From positions 333,745 to 397,744 of the forward strand of contig NZ_KZ454944.1 in the NCBI RefSeq assembly GCF_002797415.1: a stretch of 64,000 nucleotides of DNA. The letters run 5' to 3'. Origin of the DNA: Bacillus alkalisoli. Lineage in GTDB: Bacteria; Bacillota; Bacilli; Bacillales; Bacillaceae_I. Made by a program: the position numbers and the translations under genes. Positions 49,921-59,551 of the stretch are shown here, piece after piece; position 1 is the stretch's first letter, and each line of letters opens with the position of its first letter. A model generated the notes under the pieces. It worked only from the letters and a program-made list of their open reading frames with translations, did not search any database and was not told the origin of the DNA.

Positions 49921-50805
49921 ATGTTATTAGTAACAGGGATTACAGGTCATACAGGAAGGTACTTTTTACAAGAACTTATTAACAACAAATATGAAGGTCC
50001 TATTCGTTGTATTGTTAGAGAAGAATCAGATACTTCAATGTTAGATAATAGTGGCTTAAACATAGAAAAGGTTGTAGGAGATATTAGAGATGAATCTTTT
50101 CTGGATAAATGTATGAATGATGTTAACTCTATAGTACATATTGTTAACGTCAGGCACACACTGCGAATTGTTAAGTTAGCCATCAAAAACAACATTCCGA
50201 GAGCAATATGTGTGCATACAACAGGGATTTATTCCAAATTTAAAGTTGCATCGGAGGAATATAAGTATATAGAAAGCGAGCTTCAGAAAGTACTTGCAGA
50301 AGCTAAAATAAAGGTAACTATATTGCGTCCAACTATGATTTTCGGTGATTTGTGCGATCGTAACATGAGTAGATTTATAAAAATGGTAGATAGATTTAGA
50401 TTCTTTCCAGTAATAAATCACGGTAAAGGGTTAATACAACCTGTAAATGCTCGAGATCTTGGTAAAGCCTACTATAATGTACTAATGATGCCTATTGAAG
50501 ATGCTAAAGCAGAGTATAATTTATCTGGGGAAAAGCCAATTGAAATGCAGGAAGCTTTTAGGCATATAAGTAATAATCTCGGAAAGAAAATTACTTTCAT
50601 TAGCTTTCCGTTAGGGTTTGGGGTTTTTCTAGCTAGGTGCTTGAAGGTAGGGACAATTGGTAAGATTGACTATGTTGAAAAAGTCCAGCGAATGAGTGAG
50701 GATAGGTGCTTCTCACATGAAGAAGCTAAAAAAGATTTTGGGTTCTCTCCTGAACCATTCGAAGTTGGAATAGCTAGAGAGGTTAGGGAGTATCTAAAAA
50801 GATAG
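49921..50805 (+). CDS. NAD(P)-binding SDR protein (sugar epimerase/reductase-like)
   Basis: A 294-residue extended SDR/NmrA-type protein. The cofactor loop is LLVTGITGHTGRYFLQELI, with SIVHIVNV and the catalytic-site region HTTGIYSKFKVASEEYKYIE, in which Tyr and Lys are spaced as in atypical SDRs. Between the initiator transferase and a glycosyltransferase it likely alters the lipid-linked or nucleotide sugar; this pairing resembles initiator/epimerase sets in other capsule loci. TGGAGGG precedes the ATG. Confidence 0.8.
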   Translation: MLLVTGITGHTGRYFLQELINNKYEGPIRCIVREESDTSMLDNSGLNIEKVVGDIRDESFLDKCMNDVNSIVHIVNVRHTLRIVKLAIKNNIPRAICVHTTGIYSKFKVASEEYKYIESELQKVLAEAKIKVTILRPTMIFGDLCDRNMSRFIKMVDRFRFFPVINHGKGLIQPVNARDLGKAYYNVLMMPIEDAKAEYNLSGEKPIEMQEAFRHISNNLGKKITFISFPLGFGVFLARCLKVGTIGKIDYVEKVQRMSEDRCFSHEEAKKDFGFSPEPFEVGIAREVREYLKR

Positions 50806-50819
50806 CAGGTGAATGTTAA

Positions 50820-51914
50820 GTGGGTAAGAGAGTATTAATATTATCAAATCATTTCATAACATTATATAACTTTAGAAAAGAGTTAATTAAGAAACTGATC
50901 GAGGATGGCCATGAGGTGTTTATCTCAATGCCAAGAGCTGATGAGAATAGTTTCTTTATTAATATGGGATGTCGGGTCATTGACACTCCAGTAGACAGAA
51001 GAGGTATAAATCCAATCAGTGATTTTGGTTTGATTTTAAAGTATATAAAAATAATGAAGGAATTAAAACCAGATATTATTTTCTCATATACAATTAAACC
51101 AAATATTTATGGTTGTATAGCATCGAATCTAACTAATTATAGACAGGTTAGTAATATAACGGGTACAGGTGGTACCTTTTTAGAGAAGAATGTTATTAGT
51201 GAGATCGTAAAGGTTTTATATAAAATGTCATTAAAAAAATCATATAAGATATTCTTTCAAAATACCGGTGACAAAGAGTATTTTATTGAAAATAAGATGG
51301 TTAAAAGCAATTACGCCATGCTTCCAGGTTCAGGTGTAAATTTAAAGCAATATGCTGTTAGTGACCTACCTACTAATGGGCATATAAATTTTATCTTTAT
51401 TGGAAGAGTGATGAAGTTAAAAGGGATAGATCAGTATTTGGAGGCAGCTAGGTTCATAAAAAACAAGTATCCAAATACAAATTTTTATATTGCAGGTTTT
51501 ATAGAAGAGAATAGTTATCAGAAAATAATCGATGACTACCATAAAAAAGGGTTTATTGACTATATTGGTTTTCAAAAAGATATTAAGTCATGGATAGAAA
51601 AATGTCATTGTACAATTTTACCATCTCATGGTGGAGAAGGAGTTCCAAATGTATTATTAGAAACTGCCGCTATGGGTAGGGTTTGTATTGCTTCAAGTAT
51701 TAATGGTTCTAAGGATGTAGTTGAAGATAAATTGACTGGGTATTTATTTGAGGCTGGAAATGCTTGTAGTTTAGTTAAGGTTGTTGAAAGCTTTTTATCT
51801 TTAAGTGATGGATTAAAAAAAGAAATGGGATTAGCAGGTAGAAATAAGGTAGAAAAACAATTTGATAGAAATATAGTAATAGAGCAGTATTTGAAAGAAG
51901 TAAATAAAGTCTAG
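50820..51914 (+). CDS. Glycosyltransferase, GT4 family
   Basis: A 364-residue GT-B enzyme. N-terminal VLILSNHFITLYNFRKELI with FSYTIKPNIYG and NITGTGGTFLEK; C-terminal donor site IFIGRVMKLKGIDQYLEAAR and GGEGVPNVLLETAAMGR, the E-x7-E motif. Resembles retaining transferases that add N-acetylhexosamine early in repeat-unit assembly. GTG start, 14 bases after the SDR gene. Confidence 0.88.
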   Translation: MGKRVLILSNHFITLYNFRKELIKKLIEDGHEVFISMPRADENSFFINMGCRVIDTPVDRRGINPISDFGLILKYIKIMKELKPDIIFSYTIKPNIYGCIASNLTNYRQVSNITGTGGTFLEKNVISEIVKVLYKMSLKKSYKIFFQNTGDKEYFIENKMVKSNYAMLPGSGVNLKQYAVSDLPTNGHINFIFIGRVMKLKGIDQYLEAARFIKNKYPNTNFYIAGFIEENSYQKIIDDYHKKGFIDYIGFQKDIKSWIEKCHCTILPSHGGEGVPNVLLETAAMGRVCIASSINGSKDVVEDKLTGYLFEAGNACSLVKVVESFLSLSDGLKKEMGLAGRNKVEKQFDRNIVIEQYLKEVNKV

Positions 51915-51927
51915 AGGTGAAATTTGA

Positions 51928-52830
51928 TTGAATTATAAGAAGTTAATACCTAACCAAAAACTTAGATTAAAAATATTAAAATTAGCCGATTTTATACCGG
52001 ATAAAACAATGATAAAGTTACAGTATAAAATTACTACAGGTAGAAAGTTAAATTTACAAAATCCAGTTAGATTCACTGAGAAACTACAGTGGTACAAGCT
52101 TTTTTACAGGGATTCTCTTATGACAAAATGCTCAGATAAATTTAGTGTAAGGGATTATGTTGCCTCAAAAGGGTATGATAATATTTTGGTGCCTTTGTAT
52201 GGTGTTTATGAACGAGCAGAAGACATAAATTTTGATGAGTTACCAAACAGGTTTGTTTTGAAGACAACTAATGGCAGTCATACAAACGTTTTGTGTGAAG
52301 ATAAGACTAAACTAGATATTGAACTTACGAGAAATACTTTAAATCAATGGCTAAATGATTGGGCAGGAAAAGTTGGAAGAGAATGGGCTTACCATGATAT
52401 AAAACCAAGGATAATTTGTGAGGAATATCTAGAAAAAGATTCAAATAATGACTTAATTGATTATAAGTTCTTTTGTTTTAATGGGGAGCCATTTTCACTA
52501 TATGTAATAGTGGAAAGGTTTTTGGAAGACGGTATAAAGCTAGGTATTTATGATACTGAGTTTAATAAACTTCCATATAACAGATCTGAAATTAGAGACT
52601 TGAAGCATAATGCCATAAAGCCAAAGAATTTTGATAAAATGGTTGAAATTGCAAGAGATTTATCAAAAGATTTCCCTCACGTAAGAGTCGATTTTTATAA
52701 TATAGATGGAGTAATATATTTTGGAGAATTGACCTTTTATACTGCAGGTGGATACCAGAGTTATACACCGGATGAATTTGATTTTATTCTAGGAGAAAAG
52801 TTTATACTGCCTCATAAAATAAAGAATTAA
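51928..52830 (+). CDS. TupA-like ATP-grasp protein
   Basis: A 300-residue protein of the TupA-like ATPgrasp family: NPVRFTEKLQWYKLFYRDS, KFSVRDYVASKGYDNILVPL, NRFVLKTTNGSHTNVL, IICEEYLEKDSNNDLIDYKF and VRVDFYNIDGVIYFGELTF. TupA adds a glutamyl-type ligand to teichuronopeptide; members in capsule loci are thought to ligate amino acids or similar groups to uronic acids. The UDP-sugar dehydrogenase gene downstream could supply the carboxylate. TTG start after AGAGGTGA. Confidence 0.85.
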   Translation: MNYKKLIPNQKLRLKILKLADFIPDKTMIKLQYKITTGRKLNLQNPVRFTEKLQWYKLFYRDSLMTKCSDKFSVRDYVASKGYDNILVPLYGVYERAEDINFDELPNRFVLKTTNGSHTNVLCEDKTKLDIELTRNTLNQWLNDWAGKVGREWAYHDIKPRIICEEYLEKDSNNDLIDYKFFCFNGEPFSLYVIVERFLEDGIKLGIYDTEFNKLPYNRSEIRDLKHNAIKPKNFDKMVEIARDLSKDFPHVRVDFYNIDGVIYFGELTFYTAGGYQSYTPDEFDFILGEKFILPHKIKN

Positions 52831-52850
52831 TTAACCTGGAGGATTTTAAA

Positions 52851-53927
52851 ATGAGAAAGGCTTTTAAGAGATTAAGACGCTTTATAAATGAGGATAGTAT
52901 TAATATATATTTGAAACTTTATTATAAATGGCAAATAAGATTTAAATTTCTAACAGATACTGATTCCATTGATTTTAACCTTGTTAAAGACATTAAAGAA
53001 CACTGGAGAAAGTTTAACATAAAGGGAAGTACAAATTGGCACAAATGGTACTCATCTAGGAATGGGATAAAAGATGTAAGATATATACCCGAAGATATTT
53101 TTTATTGTAATATTGAGCCTTTTTATAACAGAGTGAATTTTATACAAGCCTATTCGGATAAAGCATTCCACAATGTTTGGTTTTCTAATATAAATCGTCC
53201 TGTGACAATAGCCAAAAATATTAGTGGTACGTGTTTTGATGATGAATTTAATGTATTATCTCAGAATGATGTAATTGATCGATGTTTAAATGAAGAAACT
53301 ATAGTTATTAAACCTACAATTGAAAGTGGGGGAGGACGAGACATCTGCTTTATTAATCTTAATACAGTTACTAATAAGAGGAAAGAAGTTCTAAAAGTAA
53401 TTAAGAATTTTAAGAAAGACTATATAATTCAGGGAGTAATTAAGCAACACAAAGATTTAAGCTCAATAAATCAAGAATCTGTAAATACAATTAGAACAAT
53501 GTCTTTTTTATATCAGGGAAAGGTTCACATTTTATCATCAGTATTAAGAATGGGAGTCAATGGTGCTAAAGTTGATAATCAGGCAGCAGGTGGAATTTCA
53601 TCCGGCATTTCCAATTCTGGAAAATTGTCGAGATATGCTTTTGATAAATATGGAAATTCCTTAGAGGAGCATCCACAAGGATTTGTATTTAATAATTTTA
53701 TTGTACCTTCTTATAGTGATGTAATTGAAATAATCAAAAAGGAACATTTGAAATTAGGGCATTTCAAAATAATTTCTTGGGATTTTGCTATAGATAAGGA
53801 TGGTATTCCAGTTTTAATTGAATATAATCTTAGATTTCAAGAAATGAATTTCCATCAAATTAACAACGGTCCGTTATTTGGGGAATTGACTAATGATGTA
53901 CTTGAAGATGTTTTTGGAAGGAGATAG
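52851..53927 (+). CDS. Sugar-transfer-associated ATP-grasp protein
   Basis: A 358-residue ATP-grasp protein of the ATPgrasp_ST type: IVIKPTIESGGGRDICFINL, YIIQGVIKQHKDLSSI, VNTIRTMSFLYQGK and SWDFAIDKDGIPVLIEYNLR. The residues bind ATP and Mg and the family occurs in polysaccharide loci, again suggesting carboxylate-amine ligation. Different in sequence from the TupA-like neighbour, so two distinct ligases are present. GGAGG lies 9 bases before the ATG. Confidence 0.85.
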   Translation: MRKAFKRLRRFINEDSINIYLKLYYKWQIRFKFLTDTDSIDFNLVKDIKEHWRKFNIKGSTNWHKWYSSRNGIKDVRYIPEDIFYCNIEPFYNRVNFIQAYSDKAFHNVWFSNINRPVTIAKNISGTCFDDEFNVLSQNDVIDRCLNEETIVIKPTIESGGGRDICFINLNTVTNKRKEVLKVIKNFKKDYIIQGVIKQHKDLSSINQESVNTIRTMSFLYQGKVHILSSVLRMGVNGAKVDNQAAGGISSGISNSGKLSRYAFDKYGNSLEEHPQGFVFNNFIVPSYSDVIEIIKKEHLKLGHFKIISWDFAIDKDGIPVLIEYNLRFQEMNFHQINNGPLFGELTNDVLEDVFGRR

Positions 53928-53933
53928 TAGCAA

Positions 53934-55094
53934 ATGAAGTTACTTTTTTGTTATGATGGCCCTATTTCAATAGATAAAGACGGGAATGCCTACCCACAAA
54001 CTTTTACTGAAGAGGTACTTTCACGATATTATGCTTTAGCTAACGAAATAACTATGTTTACACGTACAAGGATAATTGATCCAAAGGAAACAAAAATCCC
54101 AAAAGCAAATATGGAAAGACTAAGAATAGCTAGTTGCCCTAATCTGGCTACTGTAAAAGGTAAGGTACTGGGCAAGTATAAAGTTTCTGAAAAATTACAC
54201 AAGGAAATACAAAAATGTGACTATTTAATCATTCGGTTGCCAAGTAATATAGGGAATATAGCATTAGATTTAGCAAATAAAATAGGTAAACCCTACCTTG
54301 TTGAAGTGGTTGCTTGCCGTTGGGATACACTTTGGTATCATAGTTTGAAAGGTCAACTGTTAGCTCCTTTTAGTTTTACTAATACAAAAAAAAGTATAAA
54401 AAGATCAGAAGCTGTTGTTTACATCACTGAGGAATTTTTACAAAAGCGCTATCCTACCAATGGAAAAAGATTTGTCTGTCCTAATGTATCGTTAAAGGAA
54501 GTTGATTCTGCAGTTTTAGAAAATAGAAAGAGTTTTATAGATAAAATGCAAGAAAGAAAAAAGATTTCCATTGCTTCAATAGGAGCAACAAATATGCGTT
54601 ATAAAGGGCATGTTTATATGATTAAAGCTGTCGACCTACTGATAAAAAAAGGGTATGATGTTGAATATCATATTATTGGTGGTGGGGATAGTTCTTGGTT
54701 AGAAAAGTCTGCTGATGATTTAGGGATAAAAAACAAAATATTATTTCACGGAGTACTTCCTCACAATGAGATTTTTAATTTCTTAGATAACATTGATGTT
54801 TATGTTCAGCCAAGTTTAGCAGAAGCACAGGGAAGGTCTTTATTAGAGGCTATGAGCAGGGGGCTTCCATGTGTGTGTACAAATGTAGGTGGCATGCCAG
54901 AACTAATACAGGAACAGTTTATTGCAATAAAGAAAGATCCTGAAAGTATTGCTGATAAAGTAATAAAAATAATAAATTCTGATATGAAGGAAATCGCTAA
55001 ACGTAATTTTGAGTTTGCTAAGAACTTTAATAATGAAGCAATAATGAAAAAACGTAAAGATATATATATGAGTGTCTTTAAAACAGACGTTTAA
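53934..55094 (+). CDS. Glycosyltransferase, GT4 family
   Basis: A 386-residue GT-B protein. YLIIRLPSNIGNIALDLANK in the N-terminal domain; C-terminal SIGATNMRYKGHVYMIKAVD, IIGGGDSSWLEK and LAEAQGRSLLEAMSRGLPCV (E-x7-E), then NVGGMPELI. Transfers a sugar from a nucleotide donor during repeat-unit assembly; donor unknown. GGAGG overlaps the end of the preceding gene. Confidence 0.88.
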   Translation: MKLLFCYDGPISIDKDGNAYPQTFTEEVLSRYYALANEITMFTRTRIIDPKETKIPKANMERLRIASCPNLATVKGKVLGKYKVSEKLHKEIQKCDYLIIRLPSNIGNIALDLANKIGKPYLVEVVACRWDTLWYHSLKGQLLAPFSFTNTKKSIKRSEAVVYITEEFLQKRYPTNGKRFVCPNVSLKEVDSAVLENRKSFIDKMQERKKISIASIGATNMRYKGHVYMIKAVDLLIKKGYDVEYHIIGGGDSSWLEKSADDLGIKNKILFHGVLPHNEIFNFLDNIDVYVQPSLAEAQGRSLLEAMSRGLPCVCTNVGGMPELIQEQFIAIKKDPESIADKVIKIINSDMKEIAKRNFEFAKNFNNEAIMKKRKDIYMSVFKTDV

Positions 55095-55118
55095 GACAAG
55101 GAGAATCTAAATAAATTC

Positions 55119-56045
55119 ATGGAAAATACTGTAGTTGGTATTGTGATTTTAAATTATATCACATGGGATGACACTAAAAGGTGTATTACAAGTATCAGAG
55201 AAACAACTAAAGGAATATCTTATAAAATTTATGTGGTAGATAATGCTTCTCCAGTTTCCCCTAATGATAGTATGTTATCTTTTCTAAATGAAAATGACAT
55301 TGAATATTTACCTTCAGATATTAATCGGGGTTATGCTGCAGGCAATAACATAGGCATAAAACGAGCATTGGATGATGGATGTAATTATATCCTGATTTCT
55401 AACAATGATATATTATATGAAGAACATAGTATAACTAGAATGGTTGAAGCTTTTTCGGAAGATGGAGAAGTTGGAATCATTGGTCCATTAGTTGTGAATC
55501 ACGATGGCTCAATACAAAAAGGTACAAGGTATAATGAAGGGGGCCTCAAACAAAAATATTTAGCTGAGACCTTGTTACGAAAAGTATTTCCAAAATACAG
55601 GATTATGTACTTTGGATCCGATAGTGATTATGAAAACTCATCTTATGTGTATGCAGTTTCGGGGTGCTGCTTTATGCTTAGTAAAACTTGTGCGTCTTTG
55701 ATTACACCTTTGGATGAAAATACTTTTTTATATGGAGAAGAAGCTATTATAGGAAACCGAATGCTAAAAAAAGGGTTGAAAACTTTTTATTATCCCAAAA
55801 GTAGAGTTATTCATAAGCATGCTGGCAGTACAAGCCATGTAAAGGCTTTTTCTTATATCTGTAAAGTTAAAAGTGAAATGTATTACTGCCATAAATATCT
55901 AAATTCGCGTGTAATCAATATTATTCCATTATATTGTTTCAGAACAATATCATTTATTGTACATTCTATTTTTAAAAAGGATTATAGAAAAGAGTTATCT
56001 CGTTATTTTAAAGAGACATGGATTTTAAATTCAAAATATAGATAG
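55119..56045 (+). CDS. Glycosyltransferase, GT2 family (rhamnosyltransferase-like)
   Basis: A 308-residue GT-A enzyme: VGIVILNYITWDDTKRCITS, YVVDNAS, NRGYAAGNNIGIKRALDDG, ILISNNDILY (DxD-equivalent NND) and FLYGEEAIIGNRMLKKG. This pattern is close to rhamnosyltransferases, and the locus has dTDP-rhamnose genes, so dTDP-rhamnose is a plausible donor. AAGGAG precedes the ATG. Confidence 0.85.
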   Translation: MENTVVGIVILNYITWDDTKRCITSIRETTKGISYKIYVVDNASPVSPNDSMLSFLNENDIEYLPSDINRGYAAGNNIGIKRALDDGCNYILISNNDILYEEHSITRMVEAFSEDGEVGIIGPLVVNHDGSIQKGTRYNEGGLKQKYLAETLLRKVFPKYRIMYFGSDSDYENSSYVYAVSGCCFMLSKTCASLITPLDENTFLYGEEAIIGNRMLKKGLKTFYYPKSRVIHKHAGSTSHVKAFSYICKVKSEMYYCHKYLNSRVINIIPLYCFRTISFIVHSIFKKDYRKELSRYFKETWILNSKYR

Positions 56046-56084
56046 CCATTTATTTTATGGGCTAAGAGCAAAAGGTGGTTATCC

Positions 56085-57221
56085 ATGGTTTTTTTTTTCT
56101 CGGGGATTTTAATTTATTTAAACTTCTTGTGTGTTTTGGGAAGAAAGCACATCAAGCTAATAGCATTTTTATTACTTATTTTTGCATGGGTTCTATACTG
56201 GGGTAACACTGATAATCCTGATTATGCAAACTACACCAGACTTTATACTTCAATTTTGAATGGTGAAGATATATTTATAGGGACAGATTTACAATATGGA
56301 TTTAGATTACTAATTAAATTAGGTACTATTATGGGTATGAGTTTTGAAGTGTTTTTAGCAGTAACTACACTCTTATCTTTTCTGTTAATTCATAGTACGG
56401 TTAAAAGATTTAGCGGTAACTATAACTATATATATTTACTCTATTTTATCTTCCCTTTTTTTATAGACGTAGTGCAATTTAAAAATTTTATTGCTATGTC
56501 AATTTTCATTTATTCAATAAAATATTTATTAAATAGTTCATTTAAAAGTAAAATATTGTATTGTGCATTAATATTAATAGCTGGTACGATACACTACGCC
56601 GCATTATTTTATCTTCCTATGGTATTAATAAACATCAAAAAGAAAAATACTTTAATTCGATTTATTGCAGGTTTTTCAATAATAGGTAGTTTAATTATTT
56701 TAATAAATGGAAAACAAATTCCATTTATTAATGAACTTATTTCTATAATATTTGAAAGTGAAAAAATAGAATTTTGGTTAGACAGTAAAACTAATTTAGG
56801 GTTTATCTTGTTTTGGGCATTACAAATTTTTTCATTTGTCATGGCAAAGGTTTCAAGAGACATGTTTTTGAAGAATACAAAGAACCCAGAGAATGCACTT
56901 TATTGTTATAACAATAAGGACATAGTGGCTAAAAGATTAATGTTTGTTAATTTAGTATATTGGATAAATATCATGGCCTTTTTATATTTGCCTTTCTATT
57001 TACTTGCTTCAAGTTTTACTAGGTTAATGAGAAATATTATATTATTAAATTATATATCATTTTCTTTAACAAATAGTGTATTGAAAAATAAAAGTGATAA
57101 AATTACTTTTAATCTACTCGTATTTGGCTACGTTTTTATTTTTTTCATAGTACTATTGTACCCACACTATGAGGCTGTAATTGAAGCTGTATTAAAGAAT
57201 AATATCTTTTTTACTCCATAA
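56085..57221 (+). CDS. EpsG-like polysaccharide polymerase
   Basis: A 378-residue protein with about ten membrane helices, with NTDNPDYANYTRLYTSI in the first large outer loop and GTDLQYGFRLLIKLG, as in the EpsG/Wzy-like family that polymerises repeat units outside the membrane. Very AT-rich and with few Gly/Ala codons of the host type. AAGGTGG lies 6 bases before the ATG. A small TAAATAGA / TCTATTTA hairpin follows at about 57259-57281. Confidence 0.8.
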   Translation: MVFFFSGILIYLNFLCVLGRKHIKLIAFLLLIFAWVLYWGNTDNPDYANYTRLYTSILNGEDIFIGTDLQYGFRLLIKLGTIMGMSFEVFLAVTTLLSFLLIHSTVKRFSGNYNYIYLLYFIFPFFIDVVQFKNFIAMSIFIYSIKYLLNSSFKSKILYCALILIAGTIHYAALFYLPMVLINIKKKNTLIRFIAGFSIIGSLIILINGKQIPFINELISIIFESEKIEFWLDSKTNLGFILFWALQIFSFVMAKVSRDMFLKNTKNPENALYCYNNKDIVAKRLMFVNLVYWINIMAFLYLPFYLLASSFTRLMRNIILLNYISFSLTNSVLKNKSDKITFNLLVFGYVFIFFIVLLYPHYEAVIEAVLKNNIFFTP

Positions 57222-57389
57222 AACAACTTGAAAATTATACACTTTCTTTATGTAAAATGCTAAATAGAATTTCTCTATTTAGTGATGTTAGCAAACAAAA
57301 GAGAGTGTATTTTTTGTGATTATTAAATATCTTATAGTTTTTAATCGAATTAAAATGTACTATAGTACAGCAACAAAAGGAGAATTAAT

Positions 57390-58709
57390 ATGAGTTTATA
57401 TGAAGAAATTTTAAGTCAAGAAGCTAAAGTTTCTGTGATAGGATTAGGATATGTAGGAATGCCTTTAGCTGTGGCATTTGCAAAAAAAGTAAACGTAATC
57501 GGATTTGATCTTAATAAAAGAAAAATAGATATGTATAAATCTGGTATAGATCCTACTAATGAAGTTGGTAATGAAATAATTAAGCAGTCTACTGTAGAAT
57601 TTACGACAGAAGAGTCAAGGTTAAAAGAATCTAAATTTTTGATTGTTGCGGTACCTACTCCAATTAATACAGATAAGACTCCAGACCTTTCTCCAGTTGA
57701 AGGTGCTAGTGCAATAGTTGGGAAGAATTTGACTAGAGGTTCAATAGTAGTCTTTGAATCTACGGTTTATCCTGGTGTAACAGAAGATGTCTGTATCCCT
57801 ATTTTAGAAAAAGAGTCAGGATTAAAATGTGGAGTTGATTTTAAAGTAGGTTATTCTCCGGAACGCATTAACCCTGGAGATAAAGTGCATACTCTTGAAA
57901 ATATAATTAAAATTGTCTCGGGAATAGACAATGAAAGTGCGGAAGAAATATCCAAGGTATATGGATTAATAATAAAAGCAGGAATCCATAAAGCTAGTTC
58001 AATTAAAGTAGCTGAAGCTGCGAAGGTCGTAGAAAATAGTCAAAGAGATATTAACATTGCCTTTATGAATGAGCTTGCTATGGTATTTGATCGAATGGGG
58101 ATTAATACTAACGAGGTAATAGAAGCGATGAATACAAAGTGGAATGCACTGAAATTTTACCCAGGTCTTGTAGGGGGGCATTGTATTGGTGTAGATCCTT
58201 ATTACTTCTTATATGAAGCTGAAAGGCTAGGGTACCACAGTCAGATTATTCTATCAGGAAGGAAGATCAATGATGGGATGGGAGAATTCATTGCTTCATC
58301 AATAATAAAAAAACTTATTTTAGCTAATAAGAAAGTAAAGCAAGCAAAGGTATATATAATGGGCTTGACATTCAAAGAGAACTGTCCAGATATAAGAAAT
58401 ACTAAGGTTATCGATATAATTAGCTCACTTGAGGAGTATGGAATTAAGCCAATAGTAATAGATCCACAAGCTGATAAAGAAGAGGCAAAGCATGAATACG
58501 GTATTGAAGTTGCAAGCTTTGAAGATGTCAGTAACGCTGACTGTTTAGTTTTTGCAGTTGCTCATAAGGAGTTTAAAAGTCTGAGTTTGAATGAAATTGG
58601 TAACATGTTTGCCGATGTAAATAATAATGAAAAAGTTATAATTGATGTTAAGAGTGTACTTGACAGAGTGGAAGTTGAAACAAAGGGGTATAATTATTGG
58701 ACTCTATAA
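57390..58709 (+). CDS. Nucleotide-sugar 6-dehydrogenase (WbpO/TviB-like)
   Basis: A 439-residue NAD-dependent UDP-sugar dehydrogenase. NAD loop VIGLGYVGMPLAVAFA, active-site region GLVGGHCIGVDPYYFLYEAE with the catalytic Cys, and C-terminal LTFKENCPDIRNTKV. The group including WbpO/TviB makes uronic acids of UDP-GlcNAc or UDP-GalNAc. The product could be the carboxylate used by the ATP-grasp ligases. AAAGGAG precedes the ATG. Confidence 0.92.
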   Translation: MSLYEEILSQEAKVSVIGLGYVGMPLAVAFAKKVNVIGFDLNKRKIDMYKSGIDPTNEVGNEIIKQSTVEFTTEESRLKESKFLIVAVPTPINTDKTPDLSPVEGASAIVGKNLTRGSIVVFESTVYPGVTEDVCIPILEKESGLKCGVDFKVGYSPERINPGDKVHTLENIIKIVSGIDNESAEEISKVYGLIIKAGIHKASSIKVAEAAKVVENSQRDINIAFMNELAMVFDRMGINTNEVIEAMNTKWNALKFYPGLVGGHCIGVDPYYFLYEAERLGYHSQIILSGRKINDGMGEFIASSIIKKLILANKKVKQAKVYIMGLTFKENCPDIRNTKVIDIISSLEEYGIKPIVIDPQADKEEAKHEYGIEVASFEDVSNADCLVFAVAHKEFKSLSLNEIGNMFADVNNNEKVIIDVKSVLDRVEVETKGYNYWTL

Positions 58710-58906
58710 AAATATACTAGTTGGTTATAAGTAACAACTACATTAACTATCTATAAATGCCGCTGTTTTTTAAAATTGTCCAACCTTTTGTTTCACAGAT
58801 TTATTTAGAAATTATCGTAGTTGATTTTATTTTTCAAGAATAGTAAAAATATCACTGAAGCCCTCATTAAATTAATGTGGTAAATTCAAGGAGAGCAGAA
58901 TAATTA

Positions 58907-59539
58907 ATGATTAATAAAGTGGTAAGGAAAATAAAAAATAATGTGAAGTTATTAATGTTTAAAAAAAAATGGAGAAAAAAAAATAGTCATAATAACACTA
59001 ATGTAAAAAAAATATTTCCAATTGATAAGGTTGTTGTTGGTGAGAAAACTTACGGATCAATAGATGTAAATACCTTTGGAAATCCTGAAGAAAAGTTAAT
59101 TATTGGATCATATTGTTCAATCGCAGGAGATGTTAAATTTCTTTTAGGCGGAGAGCATCCATATCAATTTTTGTCTACATTCCCATTCAAAAAATATATA
59201 TATGGTTCGAAGGAAAATACTCTAACAAAAGGGCCGATAGTTTTGAAAGATGACGTCTGGATTGGAGAAAGGTGTTTGATACTATCAGGGGTTACCATTG
59301 GTCAAGGGGCAATAATTGCAGCAGGCTCTGTAGTTGCTAAGGATGTCCCACCATATGCTATTTTTGCTGGTGGTAAGATTTTGAAGTATAGGTTTTCCGA
59401 AAATATCATTGAAAAATTACTTGAAATAGATTTCTCAAAATTAAGTGAGAAAGCCATCTGTGATAACATTGAACTGCTGTATAAAGATATTAATATAGAT
59501 ATGCTAGAGAATGATATATTTAAAAAAATAATGGAGTAA
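58907..59539 (+). CDS. CatB-related O-acetyltransferase (left-handed beta-helix)
   Basis: A 210-residue hexapeptide-repeat protein: a basic N-terminus, then IGSYCSIAGDVKFLLGGEHP (xenobiotic acetyltransferase signature with catalytic His), VWIGERCLILSGVTIGQGAI and GSVVAKDVPPYAIFAGGKI. It likely O-acetylates a sugar in the repeat unit using acetyl-CoA. The 58710-58906 leader is AT-rich and holds nothing recognised. GGAG lies upstream. Confidence 0.85.
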   Translation: MINKVVRKIKNNVKLLMFKKKWRKKNSHNNTNVKKIFPIDKVVVGEKTYGSIDVNTFGNPEEKLIIGSYCSIAGDVKFLLGGEHPYQFLSTFPFKKYIYGSKENTLTKGPIVLKDDVWIGERCLILSGVTIGQGAIIAAGSVVAKDVPPYAIFAGGKILKYRFSENIIEKLLEIDFSKLSEKAICDNIELLYKDINIDMLENDIFKKIME

Positions 59540-59551
59540 CGGAGCGAAAGG

